NCBI RefSeq assembly: GCF_003345295.1
Contig: NZ_CP031055.1
Coordinates: 1,612,001-1,676,000 of the forward strand
From: Vibrio splendidus
Lineage (GTDB): Bacteria > Pseudomonadota > Gammaproteobacteria > Enterobacterales > Vibrionaceae
Length of the DNA: 64,000 nt
Direction: 5' to 3'
The notes below the pieces were generated by a model. It was given only the letters and a program-made list of their open reading frames with translations. It was not told where the DNA came from and did no database searches. The stretch's first letter is position 1; each line of letters opens with the position of its first letter. Both the position numbers and the translations under genes were made by a program. Shown here piece by piece: positions 26,296 to 35,481 of this stretch.

Positions 26296-27732
26296 ATGCA
26301 GATGACCAAACCAAAATTCCGTTACCTTGCGATCGCTAGTATGCTTCTCGGCACCATGACTTCGCCAGGCTATGCTACCCCGCTCACTTTTTCTGAAGCG
26401 TGGCAAATATTACAAGAGAACAATAACTCCCTTGCCGCTCAACAAGCGAATGTTGAGCGTTATCAGCACCTTCAGAACTCAACAAGTAGCCTCAACTTGC
26501 CTTCAATCACCTTAGGGGCTAACTACACGCACCTTGATAGTGACGTGACGATTAATGGCGAGCAATTCGGCGATAGCTTAAGTGGAGTAAAACCAGGATT
26601 TGCTCCCTTCTTAGCTCAATTAGGTGGTGTTACTTCGACTATCACTGAACAAGACATTTTCAGCTCTTCCATCCGTGCTATTTGGCCTATCTTTACCGGC
26701 GGACGAATTACCGCTGCGCAAACTGCTGCCGAAGGTAAAAGCGAAGAAGCGCAAAGCCAGTTGTTGATGGAAAGACAAGCTCGCTACGAAGACTTAAGTA
26801 AATATTACTTCTCGGTGATCTTAGCGGAAGATGTAGTCAAAACACGTCAAGCCGTTGAAGCAGGATTAACTCAACACCGTGATTTCGCTATCAAGCTTGA
26901 ACAGCAAGGGCAAATTGCACGAGTAGAACGCCTGCAGGCGGATGCCTCTTTAGATAAAGCCGTTGTCGAGAGAACTAAAGCTCAAAACGATCTTAAGATT
27001 GCTCAATTAGCGCTGACTCAAATCCTTGGTCAGAGCCAAAGTGTAGAACCCTCAGAGCAACTGTTTATCAATAAGAGCCTGCCTCACATGGATGTGTTCA
27101 TTGACCAAACACTCATGACCTACCCCGGCCTTAAGATTCTTGATGCAAAAGAGAAACAAGCAAGCAGCTTAATTAAAGCTGAGAAAGGTAAATACTACCC
27201 AGAGGTATACCTTTATGGTGACTACAGCCTGTATGAAGATGACTCTCTCGCCAGCGAAATGAAACCCGATTGGTTAGTTGGCATTGGTGTGAATGTGCCG
27301 CTACTTGACACTTCTGGCCGTTCAGACAAAGTAGCCGCCGCTCACAGTGCTGTCTCGCAGGTTCAATTCCTGAAGTCGCAAGCTAAGCAAGACTTAACCG
27401 TGTTGGTACAGAAGACTTACCTTGAAGCAAACCAAGCAATTGAAGAGGTTCAAGGCCTAAACTCAAGCTTGGCTTTGGCTCAAGAAAACCTATTGCTCCG
27501 TAAAAAAGCCTTCACTCAAGGACTCTCGAACTCGCTAGAAGTGGTTGATGCAGAGCTCTACTTTGCGAGCATCAAAACCCAGCAATCTGCTGCGCGATTC
27601 AAATACCTAATCTCTCTGAACAAGCTATTAGCGCTAACCAGCGAAATGAATGCTTACTCGAGTTACTTAACCTCTTCTGTTCCGTCTGATTTCGACTTAA
27701 AAGCAGACACCGATAGCCAGTCAAAAGGATAA
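26296..27732 (+). CDS. TolC-family outer-membrane efflux protein
   Basis: 478 residues with an N-terminal signal peptide (cleavage near GYATPLTF) and two long alternating helical/beta repeats typical of the OEP family (LTFSEAWQILQENNNSLAAQQANVER pattern in repeat 1; a GIGVNVPLLDTSGR loop in repeat 2). Forms the outer-membrane channel for the HlyD/ABC-2 genes that follow; the next gene starts 3 bp after its stop codon. Confidence 0.92.
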   Translation: MQMTKPKFRYLAIASMLLGTMTSPGYATPLTFSEAWQILQENNNSLAAQQANVERYQHLQNSTSSLNLPSITLGANYTHLDSDVTINGEQFGDSLSGVKPGFAPFLAQLGGVTSTITEQDIFSSSIRAIWPIFTGGRITAAQTAAEGKSEEAQSQLLMERQARYEDLSKYYFSVILAEDVVKTRQAVEAGLTQHRDFAIKLEQQGQIARVERLQADASLDKAVVERTKAQNDLKIAQLALTQILGQSQSVEPSEQLFINKSLPHMDVFIDQTLMTYPGLKILDAKEKQASSLIKAEKGKYYPEVYLYGDYSLYEDDSLASEMKPDWLVGIGVNVPLLDTSGRSDKVAAAHSAVSQVQFLKSQAKQDLTVLVQKTYLEANQAIEEVQGLNSSLALAQENLLLRKKAFTQGLSNSLEVVDAELYFASIKTQQSAARFKYLISLNKLLALTSEMNAYSSYLTSSVPSDFDLKADTDSQSKG

Positions 27733-27735
27733 TTC

Positions 27736-28710
27736 ATGAAACCTATTAAGCCCCTTCTTCTGTCTTTAGTTGGTATCGGCGTTATTGGCTGGGTCGGATA
27801 CAGTTTTTACCAAGCTTATCAACCTCAACCTGTTAAGCTTCAAGGTCAAATCGATGCTCAGCAATACAGTATCTCATCGAAAGTACCTGGCAGAATTGAT
27901 GAAATATTCGTGCGTAAAGGTGATTTGGTTGAAAAAGGCGAATTGATCTTTTCTCTTCTTAGCCCTGAGATTGACGCAAAGCTAGAACAAGCCAAAGCCG
28001 GTCAAAAAGCTGCTGGCGCATTAGCACAAGAAGCAGAGAATGGCGCGCGTACTCAACAGATCCAAGCTGCTAAAGACCAGTGGTTGAAAGCAAAAGCAGC
28101 AGCCGATCTCATGGACAAAACTTATCAACGTGTAAACAACCTTTACAACGATGGTGTGGTTGCCGAGCAAAAGCGTGATGAAGCCAAAACTCAATGGCAA
28201 GCGGCGAAGTACACCGAAAGCGCTGCGTTCCAAATGTACCAGTTAGCGCGAGAAGGTGCGCGTGACGAAACCAAAGTCGCGGCAGCTCAAAAAGCGTTAA
28301 TGGCGGCAGGTGCGGTGGCGGAAGTTGAAGCTTACGCAAAAGACACGCAGATCCACAGTTGGTTTAATGGCGAAGTGTCTCAGGTGCTATTGAGCAGCGG
28401 TGAGCTCGCACCACAAGGTTTCCCTGTTGTGACTGTTATCGACACCAAGGATGCATGGGCAGTACTTAATGTGCGTGAAGATATGCTTAAGCATTTCGAG
28501 AAAGGCAGCCAGTTTGAGGCGTATCTACCGGCTCTGGATAAATCATTAACTTTCCAAGTAACTCACATTGCCGTAATGGGTGATTTCGCGACTTGGCGTT
28601 CAACAGACGCAGCACAAGGCTTCGACTTACGTACTTTTGAAGTAGAAGCGCACCCTGTTAATACTAGCGAAACACTGCGTATGGGCATGAGCCTTGTGGT
28701 TGAGCTTTAG
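27736..28710 (+). CDS. HlyD/EmrA-type periplasmic adaptor
   Basis: 324 residues: a TM anchor at about 7-25, a lipoyl-like half (SISSKVPGRIDEIFVRKGDLVEKGELIF), a coiled-coil hairpin about 78-170, and the second half-lipoyl/beta-barrel (SWFNGEVSQVLLSSGELAPQG). Joins the inner-membrane permeases to the TolC-family channel. Same operon, ribosome site AAAAGGATAATTC. Confidence 0.92.
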   Translation: MKPIKPLLLSLVGIGVIGWVGYSFYQAYQPQPVKLQGQIDAQQYSISSKVPGRIDEIFVRKGDLVEKGELIFSLLSPEIDAKLEQAKAGQKAAGALAQEAENGARTQQIQAAKDQWLKAKAAADLMDKTYQRVNNLYNDGVVAEQKRDEAKTQWQAAKYTESAAFQMYQLAREGARDETKVAAAQKALMAAGAVAEVEAYAKDTQIHSWFNGEVSQVLLSSGELAPQGFPVVTVIDTKDAWAVLNVREDMLKHFEKGSQFEAYLPALDKSLTFQVTHIAVMGDFATWRSTDAAQGFDLRTFEVEAHPVNTSETLRMGMSLVVEL

Positions 28711-28717
28711 GTGACGT

Positions 28718-30052
28718 ATGTCTGCTAACTATCGATCTACAGGTTCGCAATCTAAAGGCTCACAATCTAGAGGCTCGCAATCAACTGAGCATCATAGAGC
28801 GAAGAATACCTTGCTTAGGCAGTGGGCGATTGTCCGCAAAGACAAATGGTTGTTGTCTTGCCTAACTTGGATCCCTTTGCTGCTTGCTGCTAGTATTTGG
28901 CTGATTTTTTCACAAGGGATCGCTCGAGACTTACCGGTTGCGGTTGTTGACTTGGAACACAGCCAAATTTCGCAACAGTTCACACGTCTTGTTGATGCAT
29001 CACCAACGCTGCAAGTCACTCAGAAATACAGCTCAGCGAGTGAAGCGGCGAAAGCGATGATTGAACGTGATATCTACGGTTATGTTGTGATACCAAGGCA
29101 TTTTGACCGAGACCTTCTGCTCGGTTTGAATCCGCAAGTGTCTGTGTTCTACAACAGCCAATTTATCTTGATAGGTAAGCTAGTGAATTCGGCGTTGTTG
29201 CAGGCTCAGGGGACTTTTAACGCGCAACTTGAGGTCGTTAAGCAGTTATCACACGGTGATACCACGGTGCAATCCGCATTAGGCCAAGCAGTAACAGTGC
29301 AAAGCCAGATCACGCCATTGTTCAACAAGAACACCAGTTATGCTCAGTTCTTGGTGTCTGCGGTTATTCCTGCACTATGGCAGATCATGATTGTGGTGGG
29401 CACGATATTGGTTTTGACGGCGAACGTTAGAGCACGTGGTCTTCATGCTTGGTTATCCAACGCCCCGATGAAATCACTAACATCAACACTAGCGCCCTAC
29501 CTTGTCTTGTTTTTGATGTTTGGTATCGCGTTTAGCTTTTGGTTCTATGTCCTCTTAGACTGGCCGTTTAACGGCAGTTTTGTGGCACTGACTGTCGCCC
29601 AACTGCTTACCGTCATCAGTTGTATCATCATGGGTTGTTTATTTTTCTTCTTAACGCTTGATCCTGCAAGGGCGATGAGTTTCGCTGGCGCCTTTACAGC
29701 ACCAAGCTTTGCGTTCATGGGGATTACCTTTCCAGTAACCGACATGAACACAGCAGCGCAAATCTGGAGAAGCTTATTGCCCGTGAGTCACTACATCGAA
29801 GTACAAACAGCACAATCAAGTTATGGCGCGAGCGCGGCACAGTCGCTTATCAGCCTCTCCTCAATGTTTTGGTATGCGATTCCTGCTTTCGTGGTGATGT
29901 TGTTGATTAAGAAACACTTGGCGCAATCGAATCTGTCTGCACAAACGGATCTAACAGCCCAAGCAGCCCTATCTGCAAAAGCAACACCTTCAACACCTTC
30001 AACACAGCAAGAGAAATCTGAACAATCAGCACCACAAGGAGTAAAACGATGA
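28718..30052 (+). CDS. ABC-2 type permease, first of a pair
   Basis: 444 residues. One TM near 45-64, a large extracytoplasmic domain (PVAVVDLEHSQISQQFTRLVDAS), then about five TM helices. This is the ABC2_membrane_3 / YhhJ-YbhR architecture, paralogous to the next gene. The N-terminus contains a GSQSxGSQSxGSQS repeat encoded by 15-bp DNA repeats (about 28740-28783), and the C-terminus is a Ser/Thr/Ala/Gln-rich tail; both are unusual. No ATP-binding subunit is encoded here. Confidence 0.85.
   Translation: MSANYRSTGSQSKGSQSRGSQSTEHHRAKNTLLRQWAIVRKDKWLLSCLTWIPLLLAASIWLIFSQGIARDLPVAVVDLEHSQISQQFTRLVDASPTLQVTQKYSSASEAAKAMIERDIYGYVVIPRHFDRDLLLGLNPQVSVFYNSQFILIGKLVNSALLQAQGTFNAQLEVVKQLSHGDTTVQSALGQAVTVQSQITPLFNKNTSYAQFLVSAVIPALWQIMIVVGTILVLTANVRARGLHAWLSNAPMKSLTSTLAPYLVLFLMFGIAFSFWFYVLLDWPFNGSFVALTVAQLLTVISCIIMGCLFFFLTLDPARAMSFAGAFTAPSFAFMGITFPVTDMNTAAQIWRSLLPVSHYIEVQTAQSSYGASAAQSLISLSSMFWYAIPAFVVMLLIKKHLAQSNLSAQTDLTAQAALSAKATPSTPSTQQEKSEQSAPQGVKR
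28740..28783 (+). repeat. Three copies of a 15-bp coding repeat
   Basis: AGGTTCGCAATCTAA, AGGCTCACAATCTAG and AGGCTCGCAATCAAC run in tandem inside the permease gene, encoding GSQS-type units. Copy-number changes stay in frame. Confidence 0.75.
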
Positions 30053-31203
30053 GCTTTACTCAACTGCTCAAGCAAGAACTCTTAGCGGTACTGCGTAACC
30101 CTGTTGTACTTCTTACGGTATTTGGTGGTGTGGTCTTCTATTCATTCTTGTATCCATTGCCTTACGCGCACCAAGTTCCTCAGCAGCTTAGAGCCTCGGT
30201 AGTAAACTTGGACAAGAGTCAAAGCAGCTACCAATTAGAACGAATGGTGGATGCCACCTCTCAAATCGAATTGGTACGTCGAGACTCCAGCATCGCAGAT
30301 GCAAAACAAGCCGTACTTAACCAAGAGATCGGTGGGTTCCTCGTCATTCCAGAAGATTTCTATAAAGACCTGCTGCTCGGTAAGAGCCCGACGCTTTCTT
30401 ACGCCGGCGATGCTTCTTACTTCTTAGTGTATGGAACCATTGTTGAAGGGCTTGCCAAGGCAGGTGGCACGTTAGCTGCACAAGTTAAGGTCAGTCACTT
30501 GTTAGTAGAAGGAGTGCCTTTAGAATCCGCAGCCAAAGGCTACAGCGCGTTTAGCTTGAACCTAAAACCAACGTTCAATAGCCGCATGGGATATATCGAT
30601 TACGTGGTTCCAGCCGTCTTTGTGTTGATCCTGCAACAAACCTTAGCCATGGCTTCTGGTTTAGTTGGGGCAACCCAAAACGCTCAATCTACGTTTGGCT
30701 ATTGGAGTAAGACCTCTCCGGCAAAACTAATGCTTGCTCGTTGTTGTACCTTAGTCGGCATTTATTACTTGTTGTCGATGTACTATTTCGGCGCGAGCTT
30801 TTCGATGTATGGAATAAATTTGCTCGCCTCAACGACACAGATTTTGACTTTACTGCTACCCTTCTTATTGGCCAGTTGTTTGATCGGGATTTTTATTGGT
30901 GAGCTAGTGCCAAGAAGAGAATTAGTCACGGTTGTGGTGTTAATCAGTTCAATGCCGCTGATCTTCTCTTCAGGTTTTATCTGGCCTGTTGAAATGATGC
31001 CTGAATGGTTAGTACTGCTGTCACAGTTATTCCCAAGCACACCAGCTATCCAAGGTTTCTTAGCGCTTAATCAGATGGGTGCATCTTGGCAAGAAGTGGC
31101 GTCTCAATGGACATTGCTATGGGGACAAGTCGCTTTATGGGGTTCGTTATTAGCACTTAAGCTTTACCACAAGTCGAGTAAACGTATCACTGGATCCGTG
31201 TAG
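30049..31203 (+). CDS. ABC-2 type permease, second of a pair
   Basis: 384 residues, same architecture as the preceding protein: N-terminal TM, extracytoplasmic domain with SVVNLDKSQSSYQLERMVDA, and a cluster of about five TM helices, ending LKLYHKSS. The ATG overlaps the upstream stop by 4 bp. Likely forms a heterodimeric export channel with it. Energising ATPase is not in the window, so it may be encoded elsewhere. Confidence 0.85.
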   Translation: MSFTQLLKQELLAVLRNPVVLLTVFGGVVFYSFLYPLPYAHQVPQQLRASVVNLDKSQSSYQLERMVDATSQIELVRRDSSIADAKQAVLNQEIGGFLVIPEDFYKDLLLGKSPTLSYAGDASYFLVYGTIVEGLAKAGGTLAAQVKVSHLLVEGVPLESAAKGYSAFSLNLKPTFNSRMGYIDYVVPAVFVLILQQTLAMASGLVGATQNAQSTFGYWSKTSPAKLMLARCCTLVGIYYLLSMYYFGASFSMYGINLLASTTQILTLLLPFLLASCLIGIFIGELVPRRELVTVVVLISSMPLIFSSGFIWPVEMMPEWLVLLSQLFPSTPAIQGFLALNQMGASWQEVASQWTLLWGQVALWGSLLALKLYHKSSKRITGSV

Positions 31204-31245
31204 CGCTAGTCTCTAAACGCTAAGCCTCATGTTCATCGTAAACCA

Positions 31246-31276
31246 TTAAAAAGGCTCTGATAAAGGGCCTTTTTAA
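31246..31276 (+). terminator. Terminator of the efflux operon
   Basis: 10-bp stem TTAAAAAGGC/GCCTTTTTAA with an 11-nt loop, 43 bp after the last permease stop. Confidence 0.85.
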
Positions 31277-31758
31277 TACCCTCTGGCCTGATTCCATCTT
31301 CAGCCATCAATTGTTTAAACACTTCACAAGCACATATCGAATATTCAAACTCGCCGACTTCCCTGTGATCCCCCCACTATAATTCACCTTAGCCCGTCGC
31401 TATAACAGCTACTGCATATGCCTTTTGCAACCTAAAAAGCACCGACTTATTCCAAAACAATGACAAAACCCGAACAATTGTAAATTTATTGTAAAAATTT
31501 CTTTGAGGGTATTATTTTTATGTATAGGATTATCAGTAGGGCTTGGTAGGCCGAATACCATAGTCTTATTAGTTCACATACCAAAAGGATATCCATACAA
31601 AGCAAGATCAGTACTTATATTTATTTCGTTTTTCGACCTAGCTACAGCCGTTTATGTTGCCGTTGAATGAAGTAGATAAATCACTGAGATGTAAAAAATC
31701 AAATAAAAAACAAACACAACAGCAGCAAACATAATTTAATAAAAAGACAGGGAAAACC
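31277..31758. other. Long leader of the first AGCS gene
   Basis: 482 bp of AT-rich sequence upstream of the symporter. It contains a GGGCTTGGTAGGCC palindrome-like stretch near 31539-31552. No glycine-riboswitch core was found here, in contrast to the second AGCS gene. Confidence 0.4.
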
Positions 31759-33300
31759 ATGAAAAACTTACGTGAATTATTTTTTGGGTTTATATTATTG
31801 TTTAGTTCCAGTGCATTTGCAGAAGAAGGATCATTTAGTCAAAGTATCAGTAACTTGAGCCAAAGTGTTGATGGTTTTTTCAATGACTACACAGGTTGGT
31901 TCGTTGGATTAATATTTAAAAGTGTTCCACTTGGTGAAGCAAACTTCCCGATTATTGTTGGCTGGCTATTGCTCGCTGCGATCATCTTTACTGTTTACTT
32001 TGGCTTTGTTCAATTTAAACGTGTCGGGATGGCAATAGACATTATTAAAGGTAAGTACACAGACCCTAACTCCAAACACGAAGGGGAAGTTTCTCACTTT
32101 CAAGCGTTAACAACCGCGCTTTCAGGAACTGTTGGGCTTGGTAATATTGCCGGTGTGGGTGCTGCACTCGCGATTGGTGGCCCTGGCGCGACATTCTGGA
32201 TGATCTTGTGTGGTCTTCTGGGTATGGCGTCTAAGTTCTGTGAATGTACCTTAGGTGTGAAATACCGAACTATTCTACCTTCCGGTGTTGTTTCAGGTGG
32301 TCCAATGTACTACCTAAGCCAAGGCCTAAGCGAAAGAGGACTCGGTGGACTAGGTAAAGCCCTTGCAATTGGTTTTGCGTTAATGTGTATTTTAGGTGCG
32401 TTGGGCGGCGGTAACATGTTCCAAGCTAACCAAGCACATGCCATGTTAACTTACGCATTCGATGTACCGAGTGAATACGGTGTGATCACTGGCCTTGTAC
32501 TCGCTGCTTTAGTTTTCTCTGTGATTGTTGGTGGTATGCCTTCTATCGCATCGGTAACGGAAAAAGTTGTTCCTTGGATGGCTGCTCTGTATATCGGTAT
32601 GGCTCTGATTGTTATCGGTTCTAATCTTGATCAAGTTGGCCCTGCGTTCAGCGCAATCTTTACAGGTGCATTTACCGGTGAAGGTGTGGTTGGTGGATTC
32701 ATTGGTGCCCTAATCCAAGGTCTAAAACGTGCAACATTCTCAAATGAAGCAGGTGTAGGTTCAGCAGCAATTGCTCACTCAGCAGTAAAAACAAAAGAAC
32801 CAATCACTGAAGGTCTTGTATCACTACTAGAACCATTCGTTGATACGGTAATCATTTGTACAATGACGGCATTGGTAATCACTATCGCTGGCTTAAACGT
32901 AGGTCCATATGATGGAACAGGTTTAACGGGCGTAACGCTTACTGCTGCATCGTTTACTGAAACTGCAGAAGTGTTCAAATACACACTTGCTCTCGCGGTA
33001 ATCATGTTTGCGTTCTCGACGATGATTTCTTGGTCGTACTACGGTCTTAAGGCTTGGACTTACCTATTTGGTGAAGGCAAAACAACGGAACTGATTTTCA
33101 AAGTGATGTTCTGTGTGTTTGTTGTTATTGGTGCGACGATTCAGTTTGGCGCGGTAATCGACTTCTCTGATGCAGCCATCTTTGCGATGTCTATCTTCAA
33201 CATTCTTGGCCTGTACTTCCTAATGCCTGTTGTGAAGAAAGAACTGCAATCATTTGTTGCTCGTGTGAAATCAGGTGAAATCAAAACTTACGATAAATAA
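31759..33300 (+). CDS. Sodium:alanine/glycine symporter (AGCS family)
   Basis: 513 residues with an N-terminal signal-like segment (cleavage near SAFAEEG) and about ten TM helices. AGCS motifs: LTTALSGTVGLGNIAGVGAALAIGGPGATFWM and ATFSNEAGVGSAAIAHSA. Imports alanine or glycine with sodium. It is longer than the second AGCS protein in the window because of its N-terminal extension. Confidence 0.93.
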   Translation: MKNLRELFFGFILLFSSSAFAEEGSFSQSISNLSQSVDGFFNDYTGWFVGLIFKSVPLGEANFPIIVGWLLLAAIIFTVYFGFVQFKRVGMAIDIIKGKYTDPNSKHEGEVSHFQALTTALSGTVGLGNIAGVGAALAIGGPGATFWMILCGLLGMASKFCECTLGVKYRTILPSGVVSGGPMYYLSQGLSERGLGGLGKALAIGFALMCILGALGGGNMFQANQAHAMLTYAFDVPSEYGVITGLVLAALVFSVIVGGMPSIASVTEKVVPWMAALYIGMALIVIGSNLDQVGPAFSAIFTGAFTGEGVVGGFIGALIQGLKRATFSNEAGVGSAAIAHSAVKTKEPITEGLVSLLEPFVDTVIICTMTALVITIAGLNVGPYDGTGLTGVTLTAASFTETAEVFKYTLALAVIMFAFSTMISWSYYGLKAWTYLFGEGKTTELIFKVMFCVFVVIGATIQFGAVIDFSDAAIFAMSIFNILGLYFLMPVVKKELQSFVARVKSGEIKTYDK

Positions 33301-33434
33301 CGTTTAGTAGAATGATGTTGATCTGATAACTAGTTTAGGTCTCATAACGATACAGTTCTAATAAACGAGACTGTTCTAAAAATTTTTGTAAGACCCTTTG
33401 CTTGAGAAAGCGAGAACAGGACTGCAACTTATCC

Positions 33435-33468
33435 AAATCCCTACTAGCTTTGCTTGTGGGGATTTTTA
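33435..33468 (+). terminator. Possible terminator after the first AGCS gene
   Basis: AAATCCC/GGGATTT stem with a 17-nt loop, then TTTTT, 135 bp after the stop codon. Confidence 0.45.
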
Positions 33469-33484
33469 TGCCTGAATGGTTGGG

Positions 33485-33667
33485 CTATTTACTATCCTCA
33501 ATGCCCTGCTCACTCTTTTCGCCCTTTTCACTCTTTTCATCATCGTGCTCAACGTCGAAACGACGAACTAATTCTTCTACTTCGATCATCTCTTTTTGCG
33601 CTAGTGGCGAACGACAATCATCGAAACAATAAGCTATGGTGCAGTTCTCACAAAGGTACTCTGGCAT
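33485..33667 (-). CDS. Small cysteine-rich protein, possible zinc ribbon
   Basis: 60 residues from the ATG at 33667 (AGGGATGAAGTG site); a longer start at 33736 lacks support. It begins MPEYLCENCTIAYCFDDC, giving Cys-x2-Cys-x4-Cys-x3-Cys, a plausible metal site, followed by a very acidic C-terminal tail (DVEHDDEKSEKGEKSEQ). Family not recognised. It could still be spurious, but the Cys spacing and ribosome site favour a real gene. Confidence 0.5.
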   Translation of the reverse strand: MPEYLCENCTIAYCFDDCRSPLAQKEMIEVEELVRRFDVEHDDEKSEKGEKSEQGIEDSK

Positions 33668-33990
33668 CACTTCATCCCTTGTCGTCAAAGCAGCCAAATG
33701 CGAGCTAGCAATCGACTGCATGTTCATCCTGAACAATACTATTATGCAGCGACTCTGATCTGAAAATATGTATGCAAAGTCATTTAATAGACAACAAGTA
33801 ACATATCATTGCGGATATACGTAACTATTCACAAATATCTAAGAAAACAATGAAAACACTCAAATAATCAATAATGAGAAAGCACCGGTTCTATGCTCCC
33901 GAGAAAACGCAAAACGCCCACATCACGTGTGTGATGTGGGCGTTTCAATATTTACTGTAAACTATCTTTGGGTTGATTAAAGCCTGTGGC
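33668..33990. other. Intergenic region holding the small-gene promoter and a terminator
   Basis: 323 bp; AT-rich promoter side for the Cys-rich gene, then the strong stem-loop described separately at 33912-33945. Confidence 0.5.
33912..33945 (-). terminator. Terminator of the coiled-coil protein gene
   Basis: 15-bp perfect stem (33912-33926 and 33931-33945) with a 4-nt loop; the minus strand continues into a T-rich stretch. It lies 46 bp after the stop codon. Confidence 0.88.
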
Positions 33991-34725
33991 TTATAGACCC
34001 ATCTCTTCAGTGAGCGTTTTGATCTGCTTAAGATCCATGGTGTGGACTTCAATCATTTGTCTGATATCACTCAGACGAGAGTTAGCGTTATCCTGCTTCT
34101 CACACGCGTCAGATTTAGCATCCCATGATGTGCCATCTAAGAAAACGTCGCACGCCTCCTTCAGAGAACCAAGGTTCTGCTCAAGTTCATTTTTTTCTTT
34201 CTCAAGCTTTTCAAGTTCTTGAGAGATCTGTAATTCTTTTCGGAAAACTTCACGCGAACGCTCAAACAAGGTCGATTGCATATCAGCTTGACGATTAAGT
34301 TTCTGGTTGTCTTGCTGAGTTTGCTCTAACGTTTGCTTCTGTTCGTTTAGCTGCTGCTCTAATGAGTAGTTCGCTTTCTCCAAAACCGAAGACTGCTTCG
34401 CTAGGTCTTGGAGCTCTTTTTGATGTTCTTCTGTTTGTTTTACTAGAGCGGCTTCTACTTTTTCATCGATTTCGGTATCGACTTTTGCCACTTTAGTTTC
34501 AACGGATGTCATCAACTGTGTTTTGCTGTCATTCAGTTCTTGATAACGAGTTTCGAGTACCTGATAAGTGGACTCCCACTTCGAAGCCGTGATTGTAGAA
34601 CCGATCAAGCCACCTAACGCCAAACCTATAACCGCAGCAATGCCGATATAAAGCTGACTGCGCTTATCGCGTTCTTCAATAACAACCACTTCATCTTGTT
34701 CGCTTTGTCCAGATTGCTGGTTCAC
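33991..34725 (-). CDS. Membrane-anchored coiled-coil protein
   Basis: 244 residues: acidic N-terminus, one TM helix about 27-47 (YIGIAAVIGLALGGLIGSTI), then coiled coil from about 55 to 190 with dense Gln/Glu/Lys heptads and a short C-terminal domain with two cysteines (EACDVF, SDACEK). Related Vibrio proteins are often labelled as chromosome-partitioning proteins, but no ParA ATPase motif is visible, so that name should not be used. Function unknown. Confidence 0.75.
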   Translation of the reverse strand: MNQQSGQSEQDEVVVIEERDKRSQLYIGIAAVIGLALGGLIGSTITASKWESTYQVLETRYQELNDSKTQLMTSVETKVAKVDTEIDEKVEAALVKQTEEHQKELQDLAKQSSVLEKANYSLEQQLNEQKQTLEQTQQDNQKLNRQADMQSTLFERSREVFRKELQISQELEKLEKEKNELEQNLGSLKEACDVFLDGTSWDAKSDACEKQDNANSRLSDIRQMIEVHTMDLKQIKTLTEEMGL

Positions 34726-34765
34726 TAGCGGGTACTCCCAAAAATTTGTTTAACGTTACACGGTC

Positions 34766-34810
34766 ACTGATACTGATACTGATACTGATACTGATACTGA
34801 TACTGATACT
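34766..34810 (+). repeat. Hexanucleotide tandem repeat (ACTGAT) x7.5
   Basis: Seven perfect ACTGAT units and half an eighth, 41 bp upstream of the coiled-coil protein start codon and in its likely promoter/leader. Length change by slippage would alter promoter or leader spacing. Confidence 0.9.
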
Positions 34811-34892
34811 TTAAGCTCAGTTAAACCTATTACCCAAGCCAGAAGCACTTGAGCTTTGCTTACACGTTCGTCTTATCTACTCAAAGACAGGT

Positions 34893-35051
34893 TTAACGAG
34901 TTAACTCCGAAATCATCAAGCTCGCCGTATACAAAAGGAAGCTGCTAACGATAACGATCACTACCCCTTTTTGCAGTTTTTCGTTTGTCCGGTAACGAAA
35001 CAGCACAAATGCCAAAGCCAATAAAAAAACAATCGCTATTAGTCGAGTCAT
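34893..35051 (-). CDS. Small two-helix membrane protein
   Basis: 52 residues from the ATG at 35051, which follows an excellent AAGGAGGAGTT site; a longer in-frame start at 35123 is rejected. Two hydrophobic segments (about 3-18 and 28-46) with the basic link RYRTNEKLQK. Function unknown. Confidence 0.7.
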   Translation of the reverse strand: MTRLIAIVFLLALAFVLFRYRTNEKLQKGVVIVIVSSFLLYTASLMISELTR

Positions 35052-35238
35052 AACTCCTCCTTGTTTCTCTATTTTATACCATTTAAATAAGCAAGTTACG
35101 TCAGAGACTCGTTGTTTGATCATTTAGTTGAACAACATTTAAGCAAACAGATATTTTGTAGCTGACATCACATTTTATATGATCTAGGATACGTCTACAG
35201 ATTACCTAATTATTTAGGTAATTGTTCCGATGAAGACT

Positions 35239-35481
35239 GCAGGAGAGTGGTTTTTAACTAAATATTAACATTTAGTTAGATTGACCCGCCGAAGAAGTAA
35301 ATCTTTCAGGTGCTTTATGCTGGAGAAATCCAGAAAAGTGAGGACTGTCGTTGGAGGAACCTCTGGAGAGAACCGTACTACTTTTTTTGTAGCAAGCGGT
35401 CGCCGAAGGAGCAAGCTTAGTGCCCGTTACTTATCTATAAGTGATTCGCTAAGTGAAACTCTCAGGCAAAAGGACAGAGGA
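35239..35481 (+). promoter_or_regulatory. Tandem glycine riboswitch
   Basis: Two glycine-aptamer cores in series. The first has AGGAGAGTGG, CGCCGAAGAAGTAA and TCTTTCAGG. The second is canonical, with TGGAGAGAACCG, CGCCGAAGGAGCAAGC, ACTCTCAGGC and AAAGGACAGAGG. It precedes an AGCS symporter gene by 134 bp, the same arrangement as the classical V. cholerae VC1422 riboswitch. Such switches respond to glycine; for uptake genes the expected effect is control of glycine import. Confidence 0.95.

Noticed and set aside
33991..34725. ParA-type chromosome partitioning ATPase
   Set aside because: No Walker motif; it is a TM-anchored coiled coil. Related database labels of this kind appear to be misannotations.
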